Source: Microbacteriaceae bacterium (GTDB lineage Bacteria; Actinomycetota; Actinomycetes; Actinomycetales; Microbacteriaceae). Taken from it: 32,111 bases of DNA. The first letter of the stretch is position 1. Each line of letters begins with the position of its first letter. Made by a program: the position numbers and the translations under genes. This document shows positions 18,676-28,997 of the stretch, piece after piece. The stretch spans positions 1 to 32,111 of the forward strand of contig JAODMH010000208.1 of assembly GCA_025465035.1 (NCBI GenBank), read 5' to 3'. The notes beneath the pieces are model-generated. The model saw nothing but the letters and a program-made list of their open reading frames with translations. It had not been told where the DNA came from and did no database searches.

Positions 18676-19845
18676 ATGGGCAGTAGCTGGGTCTATGACG
18701 GGGTGAGGACGCCCTTCGGGCGATACGGCAAGGGTCTCGCGGCCACCAGGCCGGATGATCTCGCAGCGTTCGCGGTGCACGAGCTGCTTGACCGCAACGA
18801 CGGGCTCGCCGGCCTCGTAGAAGAGGTCGTGCTCGGGGATGCCAACGGGGCGGGCGAAGACAATCGCAACGTGGCGCGAATGGCCGCGCTGCTCGCGGGC
18901 CTGCCGACCACGGTGACGGGGGTCACGGTGAACAGGCTCTGCGGGTCGGGGCTCGAGGCCGCCATCCAGGCCAGCCGGATGATCGAGACCGGCGACGCCG
19001 AGGTGGTGATCGCCGGCGGTGTCGAGTCGATGAGCCGGGCGCCGTGGATCCTGCCTAAGACCGAGCAGGCGTACCCGGCGGCCAACCAGACACTCCACTC
19101 GTCGACTCTGGGGTGGCGCATGGTGAACCCCCTGATGGACGATCGCTGGACGGTGCCGCTGGGCCAGACCGCCGAGAATCTCGCACTGCGATTCGACATC
19201 AGCCGCGAGGAGCAGGACGAATTCGCGGTGCGCAGCCACCTCAACGCCGCACGCGCGCAGCAGGCCGGTGTGTTCGACGGTGAGATCGCGCAGGTGCCGG
19301 GCACGACGCTCGTCGCCGACGAGGGGATCCGGCCCGACTCCAGCCTCGCGAGCCTCGCTGCGCTCAAGCCGGCATTCCGCACCGACGGAACCGTGACGGC
19401 GGGCAACTCGTCGCCGCTCAACGACGGGGCGGCAGCCATTCTCATCGCTGGCGAGGTGGCCGATCTCGGCCGCGAGCCCCTCGCGCGGATCGTCTCACGC
19501 GGCGCCGCCGGCAACGATCCCGACATCTTCGGAATCGCCCCCGTGGAAGCTGCGAATCGCGCTCTCGCCCGGGCAGGCAAGACCTGGGACGACGTCGACG
19601 TGGTCGAGCTCAACGAGGCCTTCGCCGCGCAATCCCTCGCGTGCCTGCGGCTCTGGCCAGACCTCGATCCTGCGAAGGTCAACGTCGACGGCGGTGCGCT
19701 GGCGATCGGGCATCCGCTCGGGGCGTCGGGCGCCCGCATCCTGCTGCACCTGGCCCGCGTGCTCGAACGCCGCGGTGGCGGGATCGGAGTAGCCGCGATC
19801 TGCATCGGCGTGGGCCAGGGGCTCGCCGTGGTGCTCGAGCGTTAG
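18676..19845 (+). CDS. Thiolase family protein (acetyl-CoA C-acyltransferase)
   Basis: NRLCGSGLEAAIQASRMI active-site Cys, ALAIGHPLGASGARIL, CIGVGQGLAVVLER. Confidence 0.95.
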   Translation: MGSSWVYDGVRTPFGRYGKGLAATRPDDLAAFAVHELLDRNDGLAGLVEEVVLGDANGAGEDNRNVARMAALLAGLPTTVTGVTVNRLCGSGLEAAIQASRMIETGDAEVVIAGGVESMSRAPWILPKTEQAYPAANQTLHSSTLGWRMVNPLMDDRWTVPLGQTAENLALRFDISREEQDEFAVRSHLNAARAQQAGVFDGEIAQVPGTTLVADEGIRPDSSLASLAALKPAFRTDGTVTAGNSSPLNDGAAAILIAGEVADLGREPLARIVSRGAAGNDPDIFGIAPVEAANRALARAGKTWDDVDVVELNEAFAAQSLACLRLWPDLDPAKVNVDGGALAIGHPLGASGARILLHLARVLERRGGGIGVAAICIGVGQGLAVVLER

Positions 19846-19853
19846 TCCCTTGT

Positions 19854-19871
19854 AACAACCGACTGGTTGTT
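19854..19871. promoter_or_regulatory. Cluster operator site 2
   Basis: AACAACCGACTGGTTGTT between the thiolase stop and ECH/HAD start; lies between possible -35 TTGTAA and -10 TAATGT. Confidence 0.8.
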
Positions 19872-19916
19872 TGGTAATGTGGTCGGAATGCGTCGGTCGA
19901 ACAATGGAGTTTTCGG

Positions 19917-21959
19917 ATGAGTGTCGTATCCACCCGTGATGAAGGCGACGTCGTCGTCGTCGTGATCGACAATCCGCCGGTGAACATGGGCAATGCCGTG
20001 CTTCGTCGCGCTCTGCTCGACTGCTTCGAAGAGCTGCAGGGTCGAACGGACATCGTCGGCGTCGTGATCTCGAGCGCGTTGGACCACTTCTATTCGGGCT
20101 CGGACATCAAGGAGTTCGACGGCGAGGTCTCGCTGCCGCTGCTCACCGAGGTAATCCGGCTCATCGACGGGCTCGACATCCCGGTGGTCGCGGCTCTCAA
20201 CGGTCTCACCCTCGGGGGCGGGCTCGAGGTGGCGCTGGGCTGCGACCTTCGCATCACCGAACCGAAGGCCAAGTTCGGGCTACCGGAGACCACACTCGGC
20301 ATGCTGCCCGGCGCGGGCGGCACCGTTCGCCTGCCGAGGCTGATCGGCGTGCCGAAGGCGATCGAGATGATCTCGACCGGCAAGCTCGTGTCGGCCCAGG
20401 ACGCGGTCGCGATCGGCCTGGTCGACGAGATCGTGGAGCGTGACGTGCTCGTCGCGACGGCGATCGACGCGGTGCGCCGGGCATCCAAACGCCGTGTGCG
20501 TCTCGAGATGCCGCCGGAGACCACGCAGCAGCAGGTCGACGACGCGGTCGAGACGGCCCGGCTGAAGGGCAGGGCCCGACCCAATGTGACGCGAGCCGTC
20601 GAGATCATCCAGGATGGCGTCTCGCTCGACAGCGACGAGGCTCTGCGGCGCGAGCGCGCAGCTTTCGATGAGCTCCGTGTGGGCACGGAAGCGCGAAACC
20701 TGCGCTACCTGTTCTTCGCCAAGCGCGCAGCCGCGAAGGCGCTCGGATCTTCGAAAAGCGCGGCCCGTGTGACGCGCGTAGGCATCGGTGGCGCGGGCAC
20801 GATGGGTTCGTCGATCGCCGCGGGCTTTCTGGGCTCCGGCGTGGCGGTGACCCTCTTCGACGTGAACGCCGAGGTGTTGGACCGCGCACGAGTGCAGCTC
20901 GAGGAGCGGGCGACCAGGGCGCGCAAGTGGGCCGAGCTGACGCTCACGTCGTCCATCGCCGACTTCGACGACGTCGACCTGGTCGTCGATGCCGTGTTCG
21001 AAGACCTGGAGGTGAAGTCCTCGTTCCTGAGAGATGCCGAGGCCGTCGTCGGCGAAGACGCGGTCTTCGCCACCAACACCTCGTACCTCGACATCGACGA
21101 GCTCGCCGGCGCTCTGCGTTCGGCGCCGCGTCTCGGCGGCCTGCACTTCTTCAATCCGGCCGAGCGCAACCCGCTGGTCGAGGTGGTGCGGGCGCGAGAA
21201 TCGTCAGACGTGACGATGGCCAGCCTCGCTGCCGTCTCGCGGACCCTCGGCAAGACCGCGATCGCGGCGAACGTGGGCGACGGCTTCGTCGCGAATCGGG
21301 TCTACGCCGACTACCGCGCCCAGAGCGAGATCCTGCTCGAAGACGGCGCGTCTCCCGAGGAGGTCGACGCCGCGATGACCCAACTCGGGCTCGCCATAGG
21401 ACCGTTCGCCGTGGGAGACATGTCGGGGCTCGACATCGCGTGGTCTCGCCGGCGTCGCCTGGCGCCAACCCGCGACCCGAAGCAGCGCTACGTCTCCATC
21501 GCCGACACCCTGTGCGAGGCGGGCCATCTGGGCAAGAAGGCCGGCGCGGGGTGGTACCTCTATCCCGATGGCGCATCGCGGGGCCAGCACGACCCCTTCG
21601 TCGAATCGACGATCGTCGAGGCGCGAGCCGACAAGGGGATCACTCCCCGTGCCATTTCGGCCGCCGAGATCCAGCAGCGCACGCTGTGCGCAATGGTCGT
21701 CGCCGCTGCGACTGTCGTCGCATCCGGGGTCGCCCACCAGGCGAGTGATATCGACGTGGCTCTCACCGAAGGATTCGCGTTTCCCAAGTGGCTCGGGGGC
21801 CCGCTGCGCTACGCGGCTTCGCAGGGCACCGACTGGCTGGTCGAGGGGTTGCGGGTCGTCTACGAGTCCGATCCGATCGGTTACGCCCTTGCGGAGTCGG
21901 CATCGCGGGGCGAGGTGCCGCCGCAGATCTCGGCGATTCTCGCGGACGTCTCACGATGA
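19917..21959 (+). CDS. Bifunctional enoyl-CoA hydratase / 3-hydroxyacyl-CoA dehydrogenase (FadB/FadJ-like fusion)
   Basis: Crotonase domain (ALNGLTLGGGLEVALGCDLRIT...GLPETTLGMLPGAGGTVRLPRLIG) followed by HAD Rossmann (VGIGGAGTMGSSIAAGFLGSGVAVTLFD) and HFFNPAERNPLVEVV. Confidence 0.95.
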   Translation: MSVVSTRDEGDVVVVVIDNPPVNMGNAVLRRALLDCFEELQGRTDIVGVVISSALDHFYSGSDIKEFDGEVSLPLLTEVIRLIDGLDIPVVAALNGLTLGGGLEVALGCDLRITEPKAKFGLPETTLGMLPGAGGTVRLPRLIGVPKAIEMISTGKLVSAQDAVAIGLVDEIVERDVLVATAIDAVRRASKRRVRLEMPPETTQQQVDDAVETARLKGRARPNVTRAVEIIQDGVSLDSDEALRRERAAFDELRVGTEARNLRYLFFAKRAAAKALGSSKSAARVTRVGIGGAGTMGSSIAAGFLGSGVAVTLFDVNAEVLDRARVQLEERATRARKWAELTLTSSIADFDDVDLVVDAVFEDLEVKSSFLRDAEAVVGEDAVFATNTSYLDIDELAGALRSAPRLGGLHFFNPAERNPLVEVVRARESSDVTMASLAAVSRTLGKTAIAANVGDGFVANRVYADYRAQSEILLEDGASPEEVDAAMTQLGLAIGPFAVGDMSGLDIAWSRRRRLAPTRDPKQRYVSIADTLCEAGHLGKKAGAGWYLYPDGASRGQHDPFVESTIVEARADKGITPRAISAAEIQQRTLCAMVVAAATVVASGVAHQASDIDVALTEGFAFPKWLGGPLRYAASQGTDWLVEGLRVVYESDPIGYALAESASRGEVPPQISAILADVSR

Positions 21960-21967
21960 GCGAACGA

Positions 21968-21985
21968 ATCAAACGATTGGTTGAT
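21968..21985. promoter_or_regulatory. Cluster operator site 3 (upstream of etfB)
   Basis: ATCAAACGATTGGTTGAT in the ECH/HAD-etfB gap. Confidence 0.8.
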
Positions 21986-22046
21986 TTAGGGGCCACTTCC
22001 GTGCTGTACTGAACGTCATCCAGAGAACCAGAGCGAAAGATCGAGC

Positions 22047-22826
22047 ATGAAAATCGTTGTCCTGATCAAGGAAGTCCCCGACACCTGGGGCGAAAGGCGA
22101 CTCGACCCCGGCACCAGACGCGTCGACCGGGCCGGGTCGGATGGCGTGCTCGACGAGATCGGCGAACGAGCCGTCGAAGCCGCGCTCGCCTACAAAGACG
22201 GAGCCGCCGACACCGAGGTGGTCGTTGTCAGCATGGGCCCGAGCTCCACGAGCATCCTTCGCCGGGCGCTGGCGATGGGCGCGACGTCTGCGGTCCACAT
22301 CGTCGATGATCGTCTCGTCGGAGCCGATCTGGGGTGGACGGCCGCGGCGCTCGCTGGAGCGATCGAACGAACCGGTTTCGACCTCGTGATCGCCGGCGGA
22401 GAGTCCACCGACGGCCGCGGCGGCGTGATCCCCGCCATGGTCGCTGAGCACCTCGGGGTGCCGCTCGCCACGGGGCTCAGCACCCTGCAGATCTCGCCGG
22501 ACGGGATCCGCGGCGAACGCACCGCAGACGAAGAGACCCTGACCATCAGCGCGGCACTGCCAGCGGTCGTCTCGATCACCGAGCGAATGCCAGACGCGCG
22601 CTTTCCGTCGTTCAAGGGAACGATGGGGGCGAAGAAGAAGCCCCTCGAAGTGCTCTCGACCGCCGACCTCGGTCCGAAGGCCGCCCAGGTGATCGACACT
22701 GCGGCGCGATCCATAGTTGTCGAGGTCGTCGAGCGACCCGCCCGGGTCGCCGGCCCCAAAATCGTCGACGACGGCACGGCAGTGGCCCAGCTCGTCGATT
22801 TCCTCTCCTCCAAGCAACTGGTCTGA
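22047..22826 (+). CDS. etfB: Electron transfer flavoprotein subunit beta
   Basis: MKIVVLIKEVPDTWGERRLDPGT...DEIGERAVEAALAYKDG...VVVSMGP; GGESTDGRGGVIPAMVAEHLG. Confidence 0.95.
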   Translation: MKIVVLIKEVPDTWGERRLDPGTRRVDRAGSDGVLDEIGERAVEAALAYKDGAADTEVVVVSMGPSSTSILRRALAMGATSAVHIVDDRLVGADLGWTAAALAGAIERTGFDLVIAGGESTDGRGGVIPAMVAEHLGVPLATGLSTLQISPDGIRGERTADEETLTISAALPAVVSITERMPDARFPSFKGTMGAKKKPLEVLSTADLGPKAAQVIDTAARSIVVEVVERPARVAGPKIVDDGTAVAQLVDFLSSKQLV

Positions 22827-22838
22827 CAGGACACCCCA

Positions 22839-23807
22839 ATGTCGAACATCCTCACCTTCATCGAGTTGACCGCGGATGGCGCGCCCCGCTCGAGCGCGGC
22901 CGCCCTGCTGCAGCGCGCCTCCCAGCTCGGCACCCCGGTCGCCGTGATCGCCATCGGCCCCGCGCACCGGGACGCGGCCGTGACGGCCCTCGGTGCGCTC
23001 GGTGTCGAACAGGTCGCCGTGCTCGCGAGCGAGAGCGCCGACGGAGCGGTCGGGTCAGCGCAGACGGATGCCGTCGCGGCGGCTGTGGACGCCTTCAGTC
23101 CCACGGTGGTTCTGCTGCCGCACTCGGCCGAGGGCCGGGACGTGGCCGGCCGTGTCGCCGCCCGCCTCGGTGCCGGCATCGTCGTTGACGCCATCGACCT
23201 CAGGGCCGACGGCGACTCGGTGCACGTGACCACCAGTGCATTCGGCGGGGCATTTACCGTCGATTCCGTGGTCGAGGGCGGGCTGGCCGTCATCACGATG
23301 CGGCAGGCGGCCGCGGGCGAAGCCGCCGCGGCGGTGCAGGCGACGGTGACAGAGCTCGGCTCGCAGCAGTCCACCCCGGCTGCGGTGGTCGAGGCCCGTA
23401 CCGGCGGCGCGGCGGCATCCGGTCGACCCGATCTGCGGAGCGCCTCCGTCGTCGTCTCCGGCGGCCGTGGCGTCGGATCGAAAGAGAACTTCGCGCTCGT
23501 CGAGCAGCTGGCAGACGTGCTGCGCGGGGCGGTCGGTGCATCCCGGGTCGCGGTCGACTCGGGGTATGCGGCGCAGGCACTGCAGGTCGGCCAGACCGGT
23601 CGCACGGTATCGCCCGACCTCTATATCGCGCTCGGAATCTCCGGTGCCATCCAACACCGCGCGGGCATGCAGACGGCGAAGACCATCGTCGCTATCAACA
23701 CCGACGCAGACGCCCCCATCTTCGACATCGCCGATTTCGGCGTGGTCGGCGACCTGTTCTCCGTGGTGCCGCAGCTGATCCCCGCCATCGAGGCGCGAAC
23801 GAGATGA
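22839..23807 (+). CDS. etfA: Electron transfer flavoprotein subunit alpha
   Basis: C-terminal FAD domain [22 protein letters not shown]...[42 protein letters not shown]. Confidence 0.96.
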   Translation: MSNILTFIELTADGAPRSSAAALLQRASQLGTPVAVIAIGPAHRDAAVTALGALGVEQVAVLASESADGAVGSAQTDAVAAAVDAFSPTVVLLPHSAEGRDVAGRVAARLGAGIVVDAIDLRADGDSVHVTTSAFGGAFTVDSVVEGGLAVITMRQAAAGEAAAAVQATVTELGSQQSTPAAVVEARTGGAAASGRPDLRSASVVVSGGRGVGSKENFALVEQLADVLRGAVGASRVAVDSGYAAQALQVGQTGRTVSPDLYIALGISGAIQHRAGMQTAKTIVAINTDADAPIFDIADFGVVGDLFSVVPQLIPAIEARTR

Positions 23808-24736
23808 GCCAGTCTCCGCCGCGGTCCGCGAAGGCGCGGAGCCCGTGGTTCCGCCTGGTCTGGATCGTGCCCGCGGCAATCGTCGCGGCCGTGATCGTGG
23901 TCCTGCTCGCGCAGTGGGTGCGCTCGCTGGAGCCGGTGCAGGGGTTCCTGCAGCGATTCCCCGGGAACTCACCGCTGCCAGAGGGCGCGCCGGTCGGCTT
24001 CCCGGCGTGGCTGAACTGGCAGCACTTTCTCAACTCCCTCTTCATCCTGCTGATCATCCGCTCGGGCTGGGAGGTGCGCACGACCAAGCGCCCCGAGGCC
24101 TATTGGGCCCGCAACAACAGGCCGCCGCTCCAGACCAGGAACCAGCCGAAACGCATCAGCCTGCAGCTGTGGCTACACCTCTCGCTCGACATCCTCTGGG
24201 TGCTGAACGGCGTCGTGTTCATCGTGCTGATCTTCGTGACCGGCCAGTGGATGCGCATCGTTCCCACCAGCTGGGATGTCTTTCCGAACGCGGTGTCTGC
24301 AGCGCTCCAATACGCATCGTTCCACTGGCCCACCGAGAGCGGATGGCTCAACTACAACAGCCTGCAGGTTCTCGCCTACTTCGTGACCGTTTTCATCGCG
24401 GCGCCGCTCGCCATCATCACGGGAGTGCGGATGTCGGGGCTGTGGCCGCGCGACGCGACGCGCCTCAACCGCGTCTACCCGATCCAGCTCGCCCGCGCCG
24501 TGCACTTTCCGGTGATGCTCTACTTCGTGCTCTTCGTCATCGTGCATGTCGTGCTCGTGTTCGCGACCGGCGCGCTTCGCAACCTCAACCACATGTATGC
24601 CTCGCAGAACGCGGTGAACTGGGTGGGGTTCGCGTTCTTCGCCGGATCCGTCGTCATCATGGCGGCCGCCTGGATCGCCGCGCGTCCTGCGCTGCTCAGG
24701 CCCCTCGCAGCACTCACAGGAAAGGTGAGCCGATGA
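23804..24736 (+). CDS. Cytochrome b/b561-like multi-TM membrane protein
   Basis: Several TM helices with intramembrane His ([57 protein letters not shown]); ATGA overlap with etfA. Confidence 0.8.
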   Translation: MSQSPPRSAKARSPWFRLVWIVPAAIVAAVIVVLLAQWVRSLEPVQGFLQRFPGNSPLPEGAPVGFPAWLNWQHFLNSLFILLIIRSGWEVRTTKRPEAYWARNNRPPLQTRNQPKRISLQLWLHLSLDILWVLNGVVFIVLIFVTGQWMRIVPTSWDVFPNAVSAALQYASFHWPTESGWLNYNSLQVLAYFVTVFIAAPLAIITGVRMSGLWPRDATRLNRVYPIQLARAVHFPVMLYFVLFVIVHVVLVFATGALRNLNHMYASQNAVNWVGFAFFAGSVVIMAAAWIAARPALLRPLAALTGKVSR

Positions 24737-25584
24737 CCATTGGCACCGACTTCGAGACCCTGACGGTGGTGCAGGAGGAGCGGATCGCCTGGCTCACCCT
24801 CAACCGTCCCGAGAAGCTCAACGCGCTCAACGACACACTGCTGCGCGAGTTCGGCGAAGCGCTCGACTATCTCGCCGGACTGCGCGAGGTGCGCGTGGTC
24901 GTGCTCCGGGGCGCGGGCCGGGCGTTCTGTGCCGGCTACGACCTGTCGCCGGAAGAGGGCGAGATCGGGCATTCAGAGGAGCGCGGCACGGTCGAGGAGC
25001 GGGATCGGCTTCTCGGCAACATCGAGCTGTTCACCCGCATCTGGCGACATCCGGTTCCGGTGATCGCTGCGATACACGGCTACTGCATCGGTGGAGGGGC
25101 GCAACTGGCCACATTCGCCGACATCACGGTCGTGACCGATAACGCGGTGATCATGGCATCCCCGACCTTGCTCATCGGCGGAGGCTACCTCTCACCCCTC
25201 TGGTCGCACCTCGTCGGGCCCAAGCGCGCGAAGCTCGCCTCGTTCGACGCCGGCCATCGAATCAGCGGTCGAGTCGCGGCCGAGTGGGGCTGGGCCAGCC
25301 AGTCCGTGCCGGCCGACGTGTTCGACGAGCACGTACGTGCGCTCGCGGTCTCGATTGCGCGCACTCCGGCGAACGTGCTGCGGATGAAGAAAGAGGCGAT
25401 CAACCGCGTCACCGAGCTGCAGGGCTTCCTCACCTATGCTCGTACGGGCGCGGAGACGGATGCCCTGCTGCACCACTCCCCGGAGATCAAGGAGGTGCAG
25501 CGCTGGATCAGGGAGATCGGCCTGCGCGGAGCGATCGACCGATTCTCGGCGGAGGGCCTGCCCGACCAGTGGGACCTGCGATGA
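24733..25584 (+). CDS. Enoyl-CoA hydratase/isomerase family protein
   Basis: WLTLNRPEKLNALNDTLLREF...VLRGAGRAFCAGYDLSP...AAIHGYCIGGGAQLATFADITVVTD; ATGA overlap with upstream gene. Confidence 0.93.
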   Translation: MTIGTDFETLTVVQEERIAWLTLNRPEKLNALNDTLLREFGEALDYLAGLREVRVVVLRGAGRAFCAGYDLSPEEGEIGHSEERGTVEERDRLLGNIELFTRIWRHPVPVIAAIHGYCIGGGAQLATFADITVVTDNAVIMASPTLLIGGGYLSPLWSHLVGPKRAKLASFDAGHRISGRVAAEWGWASQSVPADVFDEHVRALAVSIARTPANVLRMKKEAINRVTELQGFLTYARTGAETDALLHHSPEIKEVQRWIREIGLRGAIDRFSAEGLPDQWDLR

Positions 25585-26474
25585 TCCGCGACGAGGTTCC
25601 GGCGTATTGGCAGTTGCCCGAACTCGGCACGCTCGGGGTGCGGCATTCACGACACGTACTGCCGGTCACCGAGGGCACGCTCGCGTTCATCGAACCGACC
25701 GACATCGCCGAGGCGGCAGCGACCGTGACGGGGGTCACCGTGCCGTTGAACCTGGCGATCGACGCGTTCTCGCCGCCGCTCTTCGGTCGGTCGGCCCTCG
25801 AGCACAGTGTGGTCGAGACCTCGCGCAACGACGCCGAGGATCATCTCGACGCGTTCAATCCGCAGGCCTCATCGCAGCTCGACGGGCTCGCCCATGTGCG
25901 CGCCCGTGAGTTCGGCTACTACGACGGATCCCTCGACCTGTCGAGCGCGCGCGTCCGCATCGGCATGCAGCACTGGGCGACGAGGGGCATCGCGGGCCGC
26001 GGTGTGCTGCTCGACCTGCTGGGCGACGATCCGTTCGACGGCAGCGCGATCCGGCCGGATGACCTGCTCGCCGTTGCGGAGCGGCAGGGTGTCCGGTTGC
26101 GTGCGGGCGACATCCTGCTGGTGCGCACCGGGTGGGCACCCGCCCACCTCGCCGGAGGCGGCATACGCGGCACCCTCTCGTGGCGCGGCCTGGCAGCGGG
26201 CGAGGAGATGGCGGAGTTCCTCTGGGACGCGAGGGTATCGATGGTCGGCACAGACAATCCCGCCGTCGAGAACAGTCCCGGAGACCCGGCCGTCGGCTCC
26301 CTGCACCGCAGGCTCCTGCCCGCCCTCGGCCTGCCGATGATGGAACTGCTGGATCTCGAGCGGCTGGCAAAGAACTGTGCGGAGCTCGCACGCTGGGACT
26401 TCCTGTTCGTGGCGGTTCCACTCAATATCTCGGGCGGCGTCAGTTCGACGGCGAACGCGATGGCCGTGTTGTAG
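25581..26474 (+). CDS. Cyclase family protein (PF04199/kynurenine-formamidase-like fold), copy 1
   Basis: FNPQASSQLDGLAHVRARE metal-site segment; RAGDILLVRTGW; VSMVGTDNPAVENSP; ATGA overlap. Confidence 0.85.
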   Translation: MIRDEVPAYWQLPELGTLGVRHSRHVLPVTEGTLAFIEPTDIAEAAATVTGVTVPLNLAIDAFSPPLFGRSALEHSVVETSRNDAEDHLDAFNPQASSQLDGLAHVRAREFGYYDGSLDLSSARVRIGMQHWATRGIAGRGVLLDLLGDDPFDGSAIRPDDLLAVAERQGVRLRAGDILLVRTGWAPAHLAGGGIRGTLSWRGLAAGEEMAEFLWDARVSMVGTDNPAVENSPGDPAVGSLHRRLLPALGLPMMELLDLERLAKNCAELARWDFLFVAVPLNISGGVSSTANAMAVL

Positions 26475-26487
26475 AGAGAGGCAAGCA

Positions 26488-27195
26488 GTGGCATCCAAGA
26501 TCTGGGATTCGGCGACGGAGGCGCTGGCCGACGTCGTCTTCGACGGCATGACCGTCGCGGTGGGCGGGTTCGGCCTGAGCGGCATTCCGACCAACCTGAT
26601 CCGCGCGCTCCGGGAGACCGGCGTGACCGGCCTTACGGTGGTGAGCAACAACATGGGCGTCGACGGCAAGGGGCTCGGGCTGCTGCTCGAGAACGGCCAG
26701 GTGAGCAAGGTGCTCGCCTCGTATGTCGGTGAGAACAAGCTCTTCGCCGAGCAGTACCTCAGCGGCGCCCTCGACGTGGAATTCGTTCCGCAGGGCACGC
26801 TCGCCGAGCGCCTGCGCGCCGGCGGCGCTGGCATCCCGGCGTTCTACACGCCGACCGGCGTGGGCACGCCAGCGGCCGAGGGGAAGGACGAGCGCGACTT
26901 CGACGGAACCCGCGCGATCCTCGAGCGCGGCATCATGGCCGATCTCGCGCTGGTGCGGGCACATCAGGCAGACCGCGAGGGCAACCTGCGGTATCGGCTG
27001 ACCGCCCGCAACTTCAACCCGCTGGTCGCGACCGCGGCCAGGATCACGGTCGCCGAGGTAGAGAACCTGGACGACGGATACCTCGACCCGAACGAGATCC
27101 ACACGCCCGGCATCTTCGTGAGCCGGCTGGTGGTCGTGAGGGACGCCGAGAAGGACATCGAGCAGAGGACGGTGAGGCCACGTGTGGACGCGTGA
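26488..27195 (+). CDS. 3-oxoacid CoA-transferase subunit A
   Basis: [27 protein letters not shown]...[30 protein letters not shown] start. Confidence 0.95.
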   Translation: MASKIWDSATEALADVVFDGMTVAVGGFGLSGIPTNLIRALRETGVTGLTVVSNNMGVDGKGLGLLLENGQVSKVLASYVGENKLFAEQYLSGALDVEFVPQGTLAERLRAGGAGIPAFYTPTGVGTPAAEGKDERDFDGTRAILERGIMADLALVRAHQADREGNLRYRLTARNFNPLVATAARITVAEVENLDDGYLDPNEIHTPGIFVSRLVVVRDAEKDIEQRTVRPRVDA

Positions 27196-27826
27196 CGAGA
27201 TGGCGGCGATCGCGGCACGCGAGCTGCGCGATGGCGACTATGTGAACCTGGGGATAGGCATCCCCACGCTGGTGGCGAACCACCTGCCGGAGGGCGTGCG
27301 CGTGATCCTGCAGAGCGAGAACGGCATTCTCGGGATGGGTCCGTTCCCATTCGAGGGCGACGAAGACGCCGACTTGATCAACGCGGGAAAGCAGACCGTC
27401 ACCCTGCTGCCGGGGGCCTCGATCTTCGACTCGGCTGCCTCATTCGGAATGATCCGCGGTGGTCACGTCGCGGCGGCGGTGCTCGGCGCCCTGCAGGTCT
27501 CGCAGTTCGGCGACCTCGCGAACTGGACCATCCCGGGCAAGCTCGTCAAGGGCATGGGCGGCGCCATGGATCTGGTTGCGGGAACGCCGCACGTGATCGT
27601 GGTGACGGAGCACGTGTCGAAAGACGGCACCCCCAAGATCGTCGAGCAGTGCGACCTGCCGCTGACGGGGGTGCGCTGCGTCGATCGCATCATCAGCGAC
27701 CGCGCTGTGTTCGACGTCTCCGAGCACGGCCTGGTGCTCAGGGCCCTGAGTCCGGGGGAGACTGTCGAGTCGCTGAGGCAGCTCACGGGCGCGCCGTTCG
27801 CCGTCGAGCTGGAAGCAGTGGCGTGA
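27182..27826 (+). CDS. 3-oxoacid CoA-transferase subunit B
   Basis: [39 protein letters not shown] with catalytic Glu in SENG. Confidence 0.96.
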   Translation: MWTRDEMAAIAARELRDGDYVNLGIGIPTLVANHLPEGVRVILQSENGILGMGPFPFEGDEDADLINAGKQTVTLLPGASIFDSAASFGMIRGGHVAAAVLGALQVSQFGDLANWTIPGKLVKGMGGAMDLVAGTPHVIVVTEHVSKDGTPKIVEQCDLPLTGVRCVDRIISDRAVFDVSEHGLVLRALSPGETVESLRQLTGAPFAVELEAVA

Positions 27827-28995
27827 GCGCGATCATCGCCGGCTACGCCCGGACCCCGTTCACTCGGTTCACCGGGAGCCTCTCTGCGATCTCGGCCGTG
27901 GAGCTCGGCGCCCACGCGATCAGGTCGGCGCTGCTGCGGGCCGGCGTGCCGGTGGCGGATGTCGACCGCGTCTATGTGGGCCAGGTGCTGCAGGCGGGCT
28001 CGGGCCAGAACCCGGCGCGCCAGTCCGCCGTGGCGGCGGGAATCCCGTTCGCCGTTGCGGCCATGACGCTGAATGCGGTGTGCCTCTCCGGCATGGAGGC
28101 CGTGAGTGCTGCGGCAGCGCTGATCGACAGCGGACGCGCCGACGTGGTCATCGCGGCGGGCCAGGAGTCGATGTCGCGCGCACCGCACGCGTTCACCGGC
28201 CGTGTGGGCACGCGCTACGGGTCGATCGAGATGATCGACACGCTCGAGTTCGACGGCCTGACCGACGCATTCGAACGCCGTTCGATGGGCGCGTCGACCG
28301 AAGACGGCAATACCGATTTCGCGATCTCGCGAGAGGTTCAGGATGCATGGGCCGCCGAGTCGCACTCCCGATCGGTCGCGGGCGCGGGCTTCCGCGAGGG
28401 CGAGATCGAACCGTTCGTGATCGAATCCCGCAAGGGGCGCACCGTGGTCGACGCCGATGACGGCGTGCGCGCGGAGACGACCTCCGAGACATTGGCCTCC
28501 CTGCGCCCGGCGTTCTCCGCCACGGGCACGATCACCGCGGGCAACTCGTCGCAGATCACCGACGGCGCAGCCGCGCTCGTCCTCGTCTCGGAGCGCTATG
28601 CGAAGGCGAACGGGATCACCGGCATCGCGACTGTCGAGGCGAGCGCGTTCGTCGCTGGCCCCGACGTGCGCCTGCATGCCCAGCCTGCGAACGCCATCGC
28701 GGCGGCGATAGCCGGGCTCGACATCACCGCCGCAGATCTCGCGGCGGTCGAGATCAACGAGGCTTTCGCGAGCGTCGTGGTGCACTCCATCGAGGCGCTC
28801 GGGGTGGATGCCACGATCGTGAACCGCCACGGTGGCGCCATCGCCCTCGGGCATCCGATCGGGGCATCCGGCGCGCGAATCGTTGGCACCCTCGCTCGGG
28901 ACCTCGCCGATCGCGGCGGCTCGTGGGGTGCAGCGGGCATCTGCGGCGGCGGCGGACAGGGCTCGGCCGTCGTGCTGCGCTCGATCAGAGGCTGA
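27823..28995 (+). CDS. Thiolase family protein (acetyl-CoA acetyltransferase), second copy
   Basis: [67 protein letters not shown]. Confidence 0.95.
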   Translation: MSAIIAGYARTPFTRFTGSLSAISAVELGAHAIRSALLRAGVPVADVDRVYVGQVLQAGSGQNPARQSAVAAGIPFAVAAMTLNAVCLSGMEAVSAAAALIDSGRADVVIAAGQESMSRAPHAFTGRVGTRYGSIEMIDTLEFDGLTDAFERRSMGASTEDGNTDFAISREVQDAWAAESHSRSVAGAGFREGEIEPFVIESRKGRTVVDADDGVRAETTSETLASLRPAFSATGTITAGNSSQITDGAAALVLVSERYAKANGITGIATVEASAFVAGPDVRLHAQPANAIAAAIAGLDITAADLAAVEINEAFASVVVHSIEALGVDATIVNRHGGAIALGHPIGASGARIVGTLARDLADRGGSWGAAGICGGGGQGSAVVLRSIRG

Positions 28996-28997
28996 CC

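Noticed and set aside
18676-19845. Assigning pcaF/pcaIJ (beta-ketoadipate) symbols to the thiolases and CoA-transferase
   Set aside because: Family is clear but substrate is not; no pca ring-cleavage genes are visible in the window.
22190-23605. 471-aa minus-strand ORF opposite etfBA
   Set aside because: Ser/Ala/Thr/Pro/Arg low-complexity antisense product; etfB and etfA are clear on the other strand.
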